DNA of 64,000 nt from Myxococcales bacterium. GTDB taxonomy: Bacteria > Myxococcota_C > UBA6777. How positions within the stretch are numbered: the first letter of the stretch is position 1; each line of letters begins with the position of its first letter. Below the pieces are notes generated by a model. It had not been told where the DNA came from, did not search any database, and saw only the letters and a program-made list of their open reading frames with translations. The stretch spans positions 1 through 64,000 of the forward strand of contig JACKEL010000001.1 in the NCBI GenBank assembly GCA_020632975.1. The letters are read 5' to 3'. The position numbers and the translations under genes were made by a program. Below are positions 18,529 through 27,080 of the stretch, one piece after another.

Positions 18529-19134
18529 ATGACCCATATCCCATCTTTTCTTATCCTTGGCTTTGGCTTATTGCTCTCTGCCCCAACCCACGCAAAGTCC
18601 ACCTTGGATAAATGTATCCAAGCTTGCGCGCGTCGCCAAAAACAAGCCTACCAAAAATGCCTTCAGATCTACGCGACAAGCCCAGCCCAAAAAGCCTCCT
18701 GCCCTGCTCCCCAAGAACAACCATGCCAAGTAAGTTGCCAACGCTACGTCGCACGTGTCCGCGAACACAAACGCAACCTTTGTGCTCGCGCCTACCTCCA
18801 ACGGATGCATCACTGCCAAGATCTCCGCACCGAGGAGCGTACCGCGTGCCAACAAGCCGCCCTTCAACAAAAAAAGCGATGCCTTCACACTTGCCGTCCC
18901 GCACCACCTTCGCAAAAAACCATGCACTGCCTCAAAAGTTGCAGCCAGTACTGGTCCAAGCAAAGAACCCGCTGCGCTCGCTTTCGACTGACCCCGCGTG
19001 TCCGCCTTTTGTGTCTTCAGCGCAATCGCGAAGAACATGATCGCTGCGTTCACCTCTGCGAAAATCCCCGGTTTTCCCCCTTTTATAGCGACCCAACCAC
19101 CCAACCTTCGACAAAACCCACGGGGGCACCATGA
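18529..19134 (+). CDS. Exported CX3C-rich protein
   Basis: A 201-residue protein with a Sec signal peptide (…LILGFGLLLSAPTHA) and 17 cysteines. Five CX3C pairs occur at 29/33, 66/70, 118/122, 134/138 and 173/177 within basic helical segments (e.g. CIQACARRQKQAYQKCLQ), a pattern expected for stacked disulfide-stapled helical hairpins. The C-terminus is Pro/Thr-rich and disordered. Its stop overlaps the start of the next lipoprotein gene in ATGA, so the two are translationally coupled and likely work together. AAAGGAG precedes the ATG. I recognise no family. Confidence 0.75.
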   Translation: MTHIPSFLILGFGLLLSAPTHAKSTLDKCIQACARRQKQAYQKCLQIYATSPAQKASCPAPQEQPCQVSCQRYVARVREHKRNLCARAYLQRMHHCQDLRTEERTACQQAALQQKKRCLHTCRPAPPSQKTMHCLKSCSQYWSKQRTRCARFRLTPRVRLLCLQRNREEHDRCVHLCENPRFSPFYSDPTTQPSTKPTGAP

Positions 19135-20495
19135 GATCCCACACATGGAAACCCTTCTTTCTAAGCCTTCTTTTGCTCACAAGCACCCTGCGATGCGCCC
19201 CTTCCATCCCCACCTGTCGCTCATCTTCAGACTGCCGCAAAGGTTACATCTGCGCTGAGGCCCAACACACGGGCTCGTCTCTCTGTGTTCGACTCTTTGC
19301 AACCTCCACCCCACCACCGCGCCGCAAACCCAACATCACCCACCACCAAAGCATCGTTCTACCCACACCAAAGAGGACGCCTGTTTCTTCTTGCATCCCA
19401 GCACCTTACGACCCACAAAAAGATCCAGGAAACGGAGGCCAACAGGTCACACTCACCCCCGAAGATCAAGCACTGTTCGAAAGTTTGCGCACCCTTTACC
19501 ATGCCAACCAACGTTGCCGCAACGAGATATGGGACGAAAGCTTCCGCCTTGATCGCATCCCCAGCTACTTCGTCAATGTGGGGGCCGCAGACCAAGGCAG
19601 CCAACGCGGCATCCGCGGCTTTTTGCTCAATCACCCCAATCCACCCGCAGAAGCCGTCTTGATCGACTCTCGACAGACCCAAGGACTGATGCAGGTGTAT
19701 CTCTACGACAAACAAAAGAACCAAATCCCCCCACCAGGATTCACTTTTCAATTAAAAATCAATGAGATCTCTAGCTACGCCATGACCTATGGGACCAAGA
19801 AAAAGTCTCACCCCAAAGGAAAGTCTTTTCTTCGTCTTTTTGTCCATGAGATCTTTCACCGCGCCCAAGATGTTGAGGAAACTTGGAAAGCCGCGCACGG
19901 CAACCAAGCCCGCGAAGGGTACAAACTCGACACCCACAGCATGGCCTTGGCGATGTTGGAAAACCGCTTGTTGGCCCGCGCCCTACAAGAGCAAGCCCCC
20001 AAAAAACTGCTCCGTCTCTTCTACGTGGTGCGACTCCACCGCATCTTACGCAATCCTGACCGACGAAATATGATCAATGACTACGACAATTTCCAAGAGT
20101 GGCTCGAAGGCACCGCGATGTTCGTGGAGAACAACTTTTCAAAAGTCGCGGGATTCCCCTTTCTCGACGAAGATATCAACAATATTCCCAACCGCTTAAT
20201 CGTCCTCGAAAAATACACAAAAGAACTCGACGCAGAGTTTGTTCGAGAAGTCTTTTTCGCGCGGTTTTACGCAACAGGCGCAGCCATCGGGATCTTGCTC
20301 GATCGCCTAGGAGACAACACTTGGCGACAGTCTTGTCGAGAAGGCCAGACCCTCTACCAACACCTTCAAGGCTACTTTGGGGCGCTTTCCACCAAGCAAA
20401 GACAAAAGCTGCTTCGAGAAGCTTACAAGCAACACGACTACGCGGAGCTTGTTCAAAAGAGCAAAGAGTTTGTCCAAATGTTGCGAAGAAAATGA
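19131..20495 (+). CDS. Lipoprotein with HEIFH metallopeptidase-like motif
   Basis: A 454-residue exported protein with an N-terminal hydrophobic signal ending LRC (predicted lipoprotein), then a short Cys-rich segment (CRSSSDCRKGYIC) and a Pro-rich linker. The main domain contains LFVHEIFHRAQDVEETW with H239-E240-x-x-H243, the HExxH zinc-binding signature, so a surface zinc metallopeptidase is plausible. There is no obvious third ligand, but E or D residues follow within 20-40 residues. It overlaps the preceding CX3C-rich gene by 4 bp. Together they may form a protease/inhibitor or protease/scaffold pair, which is inference. Confidence 0.75.
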   Translation: MRSHTWKPFFLSLLLLTSTLRCAPSIPTCRSSSDCRKGYICAEAQHTGSSLCVRLFATSTPPPRRKPNITHHQSIVLPTPKRTPVSSCIPAPYDPQKDPGNGGQQVTLTPEDQALFESLRTLYHANQRCRNEIWDESFRLDRIPSYFVNVGAADQGSQRGIRGFLLNHPNPPAEAVLIDSRQTQGLMQVYLYDKQKNQIPPPGFTFQLKINEISSYAMTYGTKKKSHPKGKSFLRLFVHEIFHRAQDVEETWKAAHGNQAREGYKLDTHSMALAMLENRLLARALQEQAPKKLLRLFYVVRLHRILRNPDRRNMINDYDNFQEWLEGTAMFVENNFSKVAGFPFLDEDINNIPNRLIVLEKYTKELDAEFVREVFFARFYATGAAIGILLDRLGDNTWRQSCREGQTLYQHLQGYFGALSTKQRQKLLREAYKQHDYAELVQKSKEFVQMLRRK

Positions 20496-20749
20496 GCCCC
20501 ACAAAAACCAGACATCCCTCCGAAAACAACACGATACCGCTGTGTTGCTAGCCGACGCCCTGCCTCTCCGCATCTTCACAAGGAAAGTCGATTGATTAAA
20601 GTTGCGAGAGAAGCCGTCTGTTCGACAAGAATCTTGAAAGGAACCTTTTTTGACGGATTTTTTGATATCTCACCTTTCCAAGAAGACTTCTTTAGATATC
20701 CAGTGGAAAGGATCTTTTGTACACGATGTTCGTGAACGAGGAGTATGGA

Positions 20750-23700
20750 ATGCATCAATGGCGACAAATTGGCCTACTCGGGCCTTTCTTGGTGTGGTTG
20801 TGGCTCGCCGCATGTGGAACCCCAACAGGGACCTGCGAACAAGATAGTCAATGCAAAAATGGGCAACGCTGTATCGAAAAGCTTTGTCAGTGTCCTGAAG
20901 GAACCACCCGATGCAACGACGCTTGCGTGGATGTCCTTACAGACAAAGCCAACTGCGGGAGCTGTGGGAAGACTTGCCCAACAGGTTCGACTTGCCAAGG
21001 TGGTCAGTGTCTTTGCCCTGATGATCAGGTGCTCTGCGGTGGAGCTTGTGTGGACCTCGAAGCCAACACAAGCCACTGCGGAAACTGCGGTGTCACCTGC
21101 AAAACAGGAGAAAAGTGCGCCCAAGGTCGTTGCCTCGCCAACTGCCCAAGCCTCACCCCTGATGCCTGTGGAAATGCCTGCGTGAGTTTTCAAACAGATG
21201 CCCGACACTGCGGAACCTGCGGCAATGCTTGTGCGAGCGGACAGATCTGCCAAAACGCCCAATGCGCCTGCCCTAGCGGTCAACGTGCTTGCGACAAGAC
21301 CTGCGCAGATATCGAACGAGACCCCGCAAACTGCGGTGCTTGCGGAAATGCCTGTCCCAGCGGACAAAGTTGCGCCATTGGTGAGTGCGTCCAAGCCTGC
21401 CCCGCTTCCCGTCCCACCCTATGCTTGGGCAGTTGCGTCGATCTCTCGCGAGATGTCGAACACTGCGGAAAGTGCGGAGAGTCCTGCCCAGAAGGTCAAC
21501 GTTGCCAAGACAGCCGTTGTAGCTGCCCTAGCGGAAGCACGCTTTGCGGAGGACGTTGCATCGACCTGCAAAACAATGCCCAACACTGCGGCGCTTGCGA
21601 CAATCCCTGTGCGAGCGGCACCGTCTGTGCGGGCGGATTCTGCATTCCGAGTTGCCCCGCTGCCACCTCCACGACTTGTCTTGGTGGTTGTGTGGATACG
21701 CAAACCAACCCCGACCACTGCGGCGGCTGCGGAAAAGCCTGTAAAACAGGCGAAGTCTGCCAAGCAGGTACTTGCACGTGCCCCACAGGATTCAAGCTCT
21801 GCGACGGCGTCTGCATCGACGTTTCCATCAATCGCTTGCACTGTGGTGCCTGCGGTCAACTTTGCAAAGCTGGGGAAGTCTGCTCCGAAGGAAACTGCGT
21901 GACCACCTGCCCCGCCAAGACAAGCACCCCCTGCGATGGAGGTTGCTTTGATGTGAAACAAGATGCCCGTCACTGCGGCGCTTGCGGCGACACTTGCAAA
22001 GCTGGGTTTATCTGCATTGAGGGCGCCTGCTCGTGCCCCAATGAACAAACATCTTGCCAAGGCCGATGCGTCGATACCAAGACCGATCCCCGTCACTGCG
22101 GAAAGTGCGGAATCATCTGTGGTTCCACGGAGTACTGTAATGCAGGGGTTTGTACCCTTCAGTGTACAGGCACCACCACAGCGTGCACGGGTGGTTGTGT
22201 GGATACGCAAACCAATGCCCAACACTGCGGAACCTGCGGGAACGTATGTGATAGCACCCAACAGTGCAAAGGTGGCAAATGTGTTTGTGGCGAAGGACGC
22301 GCAGACTGCGGAAACAACCGCTGTATCGACACTTACTACAACGTAGAACACTGCGGCGCATGCAACAATGCTTGTGAGATCGGCAAACTTTGCGAGCAAG
22401 CACAGTGCGTATGCCACCCAGATGGTTGCCCTCTTGTGTTGCAAGGAAAAGGCACTTCCCAAGGCGACGAAGGACGCTTTACGCACTTGTTGGTCGGCAA
22501 AAACCAAGAACTTATCTATGTGATGGAGTTTCAAGGAAAGATCACCTTTGCAGGGAAGACCTTTACAGGACCCCTTGGTACGAGGTCACTCGCCATCTTT
22601 GCCCTCAAAGCAGACGCAAGCGGATTGCTTTGGAGCGTGACAGAAATCCTGGGTACCCAAAACACGGATGGTGTCAAAGTCAAATCGGTCAAACAAGACA
22701 ACGACGGAAATCTTTATTTTGTTGGGACATTTACGAACACAGCCACCTTTGGAAACATCGTGCTCAGCCCACCCCAAGGGCAGATCCCAGCCATCCACGG
22801 GTTTCTCGCCAAGTTGGACACACAACAACAGTGGGCCGCCGCCAAAGAGTTCCGCGCAGAAGAGATCCCCAGTGTCAACACGATCCAAGTCTTCCCTTAC
22901 TCGCTACAAGTCTCTTCCCAAGGCGACATCTTCGTTGCAGGGGCTTACGCAGGCCGTATCACCTTGGAAAACAACACCGTGGAAAGCAGCACCCCACAGC
23001 TTTTCGTGCTCCACCTCGACAAAAACCTGACAGCGCAAAAATTGGTTTCAAGCACAGATGCAACGGTGATCCAGCGGACAAACCTCTTGTTTGACAACAA
23101 GGGTCACCTTTTCCTCACAAGCTCCTTCGAGGGTTCGATCAAGTTGGGTAACACCACCCTCACCCCTCCAAAAGGACAAAGTAATTACAACGCCATCAGT
23201 TACATCGACTTTTCCAAAGCATCCATCTGGCAGTGGTCGATCCTCGCTCCGCGCGGCAATGACGATGATGTGAACGCAACATCCGATGCCAACGAAGGCG
23301 TCATCATCAACGGACATTACTATGGAGCAGGACAGATCGGCTCCACGGCGCTTCCTACAAGCTCTGATCAAAAAGCCTACATCGCTTCCATCGATCTTCT
23401 TGGACAAGTGCGTTGGTACAAAACGCCCATCAGCAACGGAAGAAGCACAGGAGTCTTCGTCAACCGCACCAGCAGCGGGCGCCTTCTCTGGGTTTACACT
23501 GCCTACCAAGAAAGCGAGCTAGATGGGCTCAAGACCCCCGCCCCCAACTTGGGAGAGCCTTTCGCGGTGGTCGTGGCTGCGATGGACGACAATGGAAAAG
23601 CCTTATCGCTTCGCCTTTTTCCAGACACCAGCATCCTAAGTGGTGGTTTTGAAACCGCAGGAACAACATTCCTCCTCAAGGAACAAACGATACTCTTGGG

Positions 23701-23794
23701 CGGTCGGATTCGTGGCCAAGTCACGTTCAATGGAAAAACTTACACCTCAACAGGCGCAGAAGAACCCTTTATCTTCCGTGCTTTCTTACGCTAA
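20750..23794 (+). CDS. Cys-rich repeat / beta-propeller lipoprotein, paralog 1
   Basis: A 1,014-residue lipoprotein. The signal ends LAACGTP. Residues ~20-565 are about a dozen ~45-residue units of the form CxxGxxxC…CVDxxxDxxHCGxCGxxC, disulfide-rich modules found in many myxobacterial surface proteins. Residues ~570-1014 have no Cys repeats. They show repeated SxGDIFVAGAYAGRITL-like strands, i.e. an SBBP-type beta-propeller. The ATG at 20750 follows GAGGAG. The next gene, 32 bp downstream, encodes a paralog of the same architecture. A role in adhesion or binding at the cell surface is likely, but no ligand is known. Confidence 0.85.
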   Translation: MHQWRQIGLLGPFLVWLWLAACGTPTGTCEQDSQCKNGQRCIEKLCQCPEGTTRCNDACVDVLTDKANCGSCGKTCPTGSTCQGGQCLCPDDQVLCGGACVDLEANTSHCGNCGVTCKTGEKCAQGRCLANCPSLTPDACGNACVSFQTDARHCGTCGNACASGQICQNAQCACPSGQRACDKTCADIERDPANCGACGNACPSGQSCAIGECVQACPASRPTLCLGSCVDLSRDVEHCGKCGESCPEGQRCQDSRCSCPSGSTLCGGRCIDLQNNAQHCGACDNPCASGTVCAGGFCIPSCPAATSTTCLGGCVDTQTNPDHCGGCGKACKTGEVCQAGTCTCPTGFKLCDGVCIDVSINRLHCGACGQLCKAGEVCSEGNCVTTCPAKTSTPCDGGCFDVKQDARHCGACGDTCKAGFICIEGACSCPNEQTSCQGRCVDTKTDPRHCGKCGIICGSTEYCNAGVCTLQCTGTTTACTGGCVDTQTNAQHCGTCGNVCDSTQQCKGGKCVCGEGRADCGNNRCIDTYYNVEHCGACNNACEIGKLCEQAQCVCHPDGCPLVLQGKGTSQGDEGRFTHLLVGKNQELIYVMEFQGKITFAGKTFTGPLGTRSLAIFALKADASGLLWSVTEILGTQNTDGVKVKSVKQDNDGNLYFVGTFTNTATFGNIVLSPPQGQIPAIHGFLAKLDTQQQWAAAKEFRAEEIPSVNTIQVFPYSLQVSSQGDIFVAGAYAGRITLENNTVESSTPQLFVLHLDKNLTAQKLVSSTDATVIQRTNLLFDNKGHLFLTSSFEGSIKLGNTTLTPPKGQSNYNAISYIDFSKASIWQWSILAPRGNDDDVNATSDANEGVIINGHYYGAGQIGSTALPTSSDQKAYIASIDLLGQVRWYKTPISNGRSTGVFVNRTSSGRLLWVYTAYQESELDGLKTPAPNLGEPFAVVVAAMDDNGKALSLRLFPDTSILSGGFETAGTTFLLKEQTILLGGRIRGQVTFNGKTYTSTGAEEPFIFRAFLR
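21381..21651. repeat. 271-bp block identical to 24458-24728 (copy 1)
   Basis: By eye this block is identical base for base to 24458-24728 (offset 3,077) in the neighbouring paralog. The flanking coding sequence is similar but carries many substitutions. It spans several Cys-rich units, and sharp loss of identity at both ends suggests gene conversion. Confidence 0.85.
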
Positions 23795-23826
23795 AACCAC
23801 CCAACAAAGCTTTAGGAGAGATGTTC

Positions 23827-26800
23827 ATGTATCGATGGAGACACACAGGACTTTTTGGGTCCTTGATGCTTTGGTGGTGGTTTGCGGCGTGCGTAACCCC
23901 CGCAGGGACCTGCCAAGAAGATAGTCAGTGCAAAAACGGACAGCGCTGTGTCCAAAATGTCTGCGCTTGCCCAGATGGCAACGCGCGTTGTGGAGAAACT
24001 TGTGTTGATCTACTGACAGACAAAGCCAACTGCGGAGCCTGCGGCACCGCTTGTGCGGCTGGCCAATACTGCGAAAACAGCAAGTGTTCCTGCCTTGGGG
24101 AACAAGTGGTTTGCGGTGGGGCTTGCGTCGATCTGCAAGCCAATGCCAAACACTGCGGAAACTGCGGAGCCGCCTGCAAAACAGGAGAAAAGTGCGCCCA
24201 AGGTCGTTGCCTCGCCAACTGCCCAAGCCTCACCCCTGATGCCTGCGAAGATGCCTGCGCCAACCTACAAACAGATGCCCAAAACTGCGGAACCTGCGGC
24301 AATGCTTGTGCGAGCGGACAGATCTGCCAAAACGCCCAATGCGCCTGCCCTGGAGGGAAACGCGCTTGTGACAAGACCTGCGCAGATATCGAACGAGACC
24401 CCGCAAACTGCGGCGCTTGTGGAAATGCCTGTCCCAGCGGGCAAAGCTGCGCTGTAGGTGAGTGCGTCCAAGCCTGCCCCGCTTCCCGTCCCACCCTATG
24501 CTTGGGCAGTTGCGTCGATCTCTCGCGAGATGTCGAACACTGCGGAAAGTGCGGAGAGTCCTGCCCAGAAGGTCAACGTTGCCAAGACAGCCGTTGTAGC
24601 TGCCCTAGCGGAAGCACGCTTTGCGGAGGACGTTGCATCGACCTGCAAAACAATGCCCAACACTGCGGCGCTTGCGACAATCCCTGTGCGAGCGGCACCG
24701 TCTGTGCGGGCGGATTCTGCATTCCGAGCTGCCCCGCCGCCACCTCCACGACTTGTCTTGGTGGCTGCGTGGATACACAAACCAACCCCGACCACTGCGG
24801 CGCTTGCGGAAAAGCTTGCCCAGAAGGATCAGCTTGTCAGGCAGGAGCTTGCGCATGCCCCAATGGACAAGAACTCTGCGATAATCAGTGCATCGATAAC
24901 AAGATCAATCGTTTGCACTGCGGTGGTTGTGGAAAAGCTTGTAAGGCTGGGGAAGTTTGCTCTGGAGGAAGCTGTGTTGCGTCTTGCCCAGCAAACACCA
25001 GCACAATCTGTGATGGAGGCTGCTTTGATATCCAGCAAGATGCCCGTCACTGCGGAAAATGTGGTCTAACTTGTCGCGCTGGATTGATCTGCAAAAGCGG
25101 CGCGTGCTCTTGTCCTGAAGGACAAACCCTATGCTTGGGCACTTGCGTCGATCTGAAAAACAATGATCAACACTGCGGGAAATGCGGTCAAAGATGCGCA
25201 TCGAGCGAGTCTTGCGAACAAAGCACGTGTACCTTGCGTTGCGCCCCCCCCACACAACTGTGTGACGGGAGCTGCGTCGATACCAAGACAGACTCCAAGC
25301 ACTGTGGGGCTTGTGGGATGGTCTGTGGGCTTGGCCTAACCTGCAAAGACAGCACCTGCGTTTGTAGCGCAGGACGCGCAGACTGCGGCGATAAGCGCTG
25401 TGTTGACATCCTTTTTAACAAACAAAACTGCGGAGCCTGCGGGAATGTTTGTCCGCTCAATCAACTCTGTGTCAACAGCGCGTGCGTCTGTCCCCCTGAA
25501 GGATGTCAATTTGTGCTCCAAGCCAAAAGCGACGATCCCATGGGAAGCACCAATTATCAACAAGTCATCCGAGGCCCCAACGACACCACCATCCACAGCA
25601 TCCTCTACCGCGGCGGCTCATTTAGCTTCCAAGGAAAAACGCCCACAAGCTCGCCAAGTGCTTACTCCACGTTTATCTTTGCCCTCGACAAAGACAACAA
25701 ACTCCTATGGAGCCAAGAAATCCTAGGAAAAGGACAACATGGGGTTAGCACCTCAGAGATCAAACTCGATAGCCACGGCGATCTTTTTATCTTGGGTCGC
25801 TTCAGCCAAGAGATCACCCTTGGCAACGAAGTCCTCAATGCAACACAGACAAGCAGCGAAACCCAAGGATTTATCGCAAAGATCAACCCACAAGGACAGT
25901 GGGTTGCCTCCAAGTTGCTTGAGATCGCGGCCGCCCCTCCGCTCAACCAAGGGAGCCTTGCGTTACAAGCCATCGACTTCCATCCCACCACTGGCGAGAT
26001 CCTTGTGGGTGGCACCTTTGCAGGCAAGTTGACTGTCGCAAATGGCTCTGGTGCGGGGATCAGCGCAACATCAAGCAACGAACAATTCTTTGTGCTCAAA
26101 CTGGACGCATCTTTTCAAACGCCCGATATCGCGACAACACAGACGACGGCCTCAGGGACAGCCCACAAACTTGATGTTGTGTTCGACAGCGCAGGCAATG
26201 CTTTCGTCGTGGGCGTCCTCAGCGGCGCACTCAGCTTTGGCACAAACCTTCTCCAACCCCCTGCGGGAGAAAACAGCATCGGCTTTGTCGTCCCCGTCAC
26301 GTTCAGCACCCGACAAAAATGGCCCACCGCACCCATCCCACTGCCTGCTTGGGATACTTACAAGGACTTTACGCGCCTCGTCGTCCCTGCCACCGGCGGT
26401 GGAGTCGTCATCGCTGGCCAATATGAAAAGGGCTTTTCGATCGGCAATATCACGCGCCAAGCCCCCAACAAGGCTGTCTCTTATGTCCTCTCCATCGACG
26501 CTAGCGGTGCCCCACGTTGGATCAAGGAAGCAAAGGGCCCTGAGAATGTAGGTAGCATCTTCTTGCGACGACTTCCTTCTGGCGAGCTCTTGTGGAGCGT
26601 CGAGGCCAACGGCGAGATCCAATTTGGCACCTACGTGCTCCCCTACACAAACAACTCTGGCGGGGATATCAGCATCCATGCATTCTACTTCCTCAATGAT
26701 AACGGAGACGTCCAAGTCGCAAAGACGTCAAACATCGGTGAGATCTTCTTATCTGGCTTCCAAGCCGGCCAACGTTCTGCCATCTTTGACAAAGACGGGG

Positions 26801-26925
26801 TCTTGATTGGCGGCTCCCTGTACTACACCCTGAAGCTCTATGGAAAGTCCTACTCACCGTCGGGCACAGAAGACGCACTGTTCTTGCGCTTCCTGTTTCA
26901 ACCCTTCCCAACAACCACCCCCTAA
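23827..26925 (+). CDS. Cys-rich repeat / beta-propeller lipoprotein, paralog 2
   Basis: A 1,032-residue paralog of the preceding gene with the same layout: lipoprotein signal (…MLWWWFAAC), about a dozen CGxCG-type units over residues ~20-565, then a beta-propeller-like C-terminal half with repeats such as SHGDLFILGRFSQEITLGN. The ATG at 23827 has AGGAG at a good distance, whereas the in-frame ATG at 23821 is too close to it. The two genes arose by tandem duplication. They share a perfectly conserved central block, while their signal peptides and propeller domains have diverged, which may give different binding specificities. Confidence 0.85.
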   Translation: MYRWRHTGLFGSLMLWWWFAACVTPAGTCQEDSQCKNGQRCVQNVCACPDGNARCGETCVDLLTDKANCGACGTACAAGQYCENSKCSCLGEQVVCGGACVDLQANAKHCGNCGAACKTGEKCAQGRCLANCPSLTPDACEDACANLQTDAQNCGTCGNACASGQICQNAQCACPGGKRACDKTCADIERDPANCGACGNACPSGQSCAVGECVQACPASRPTLCLGSCVDLSRDVEHCGKCGESCPEGQRCQDSRCSCPSGSTLCGGRCIDLQNNAQHCGACDNPCASGTVCAGGFCIPSCPAATSTTCLGGCVDTQTNPDHCGACGKACPEGSACQAGACACPNGQELCDNQCIDNKINRLHCGGCGKACKAGEVCSGGSCVASCPANTSTICDGGCFDIQQDARHCGKCGLTCRAGLICKSGACSCPEGQTLCLGTCVDLKNNDQHCGKCGQRCASSESCEQSTCTLRCAPPTQLCDGSCVDTKTDSKHCGACGMVCGLGLTCKDSTCVCSAGRADCGDKRCVDILFNKQNCGACGNVCPLNQLCVNSACVCPPEGCQFVLQAKSDDPMGSTNYQQVIRGPNDTTIHSILYRGGSFSFQGKTPTSSPSAYSTFIFALDKDNKLLWSQEILGKGQHGVSTSEIKLDSHGDLFILGRFSQEITLGNEVLNATQTSSETQGFIAKINPQGQWVASKLLEIAAAPPLNQGSLALQAIDFHPTTGEILVGGTFAGKLTVANGSGAGISATSSNEQFFVLKLDASFQTPDIATTQTTASGTAHKLDVVFDSAGNAFVVGVLSGALSFGTNLLQPPAGENSIGFVVPVTFSTRQKWPTAPIPLPAWDTYKDFTRLVVPATGGGVVIAGQYEKGFSIGNITRQAPNKAVSYVLSIDASGAPRWIKEAKGPENVGSIFLRRLPSGELLWSVEANGEIQFGTYVLPYTNNSGGDISIHAFYFLNDNGDVQVAKTSNIGEIFLSGFQAGQRSAIFDKDGVLIGGSLYYTLKLYGKSYSPSGTEDALFLRFLFQPFPTTTP
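24458..24728. repeat. 271-bp block identical to 21381-21651 (copy 2)
   Basis: This is the partner of the block in the upstream paralog. The boundary at the right end is the shared sequence ATTCCGAG, after which the two copies differ at the next base. Confidence 0.85.
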
Positions 26926-27080
26926 TCTTCCTACCTGCCCTTTCTTTTTTTCCTCTGAGAAAATCTCTTTCAAGACTCGACAACTCAAAACGGGGTTGCC
27001 CGCAATTTGCATTAAAGATAAGATGCGCGGCTACCGTATAAAGCCAACAACACCCCATTGACAGCCTGAGGAGCATTGTA

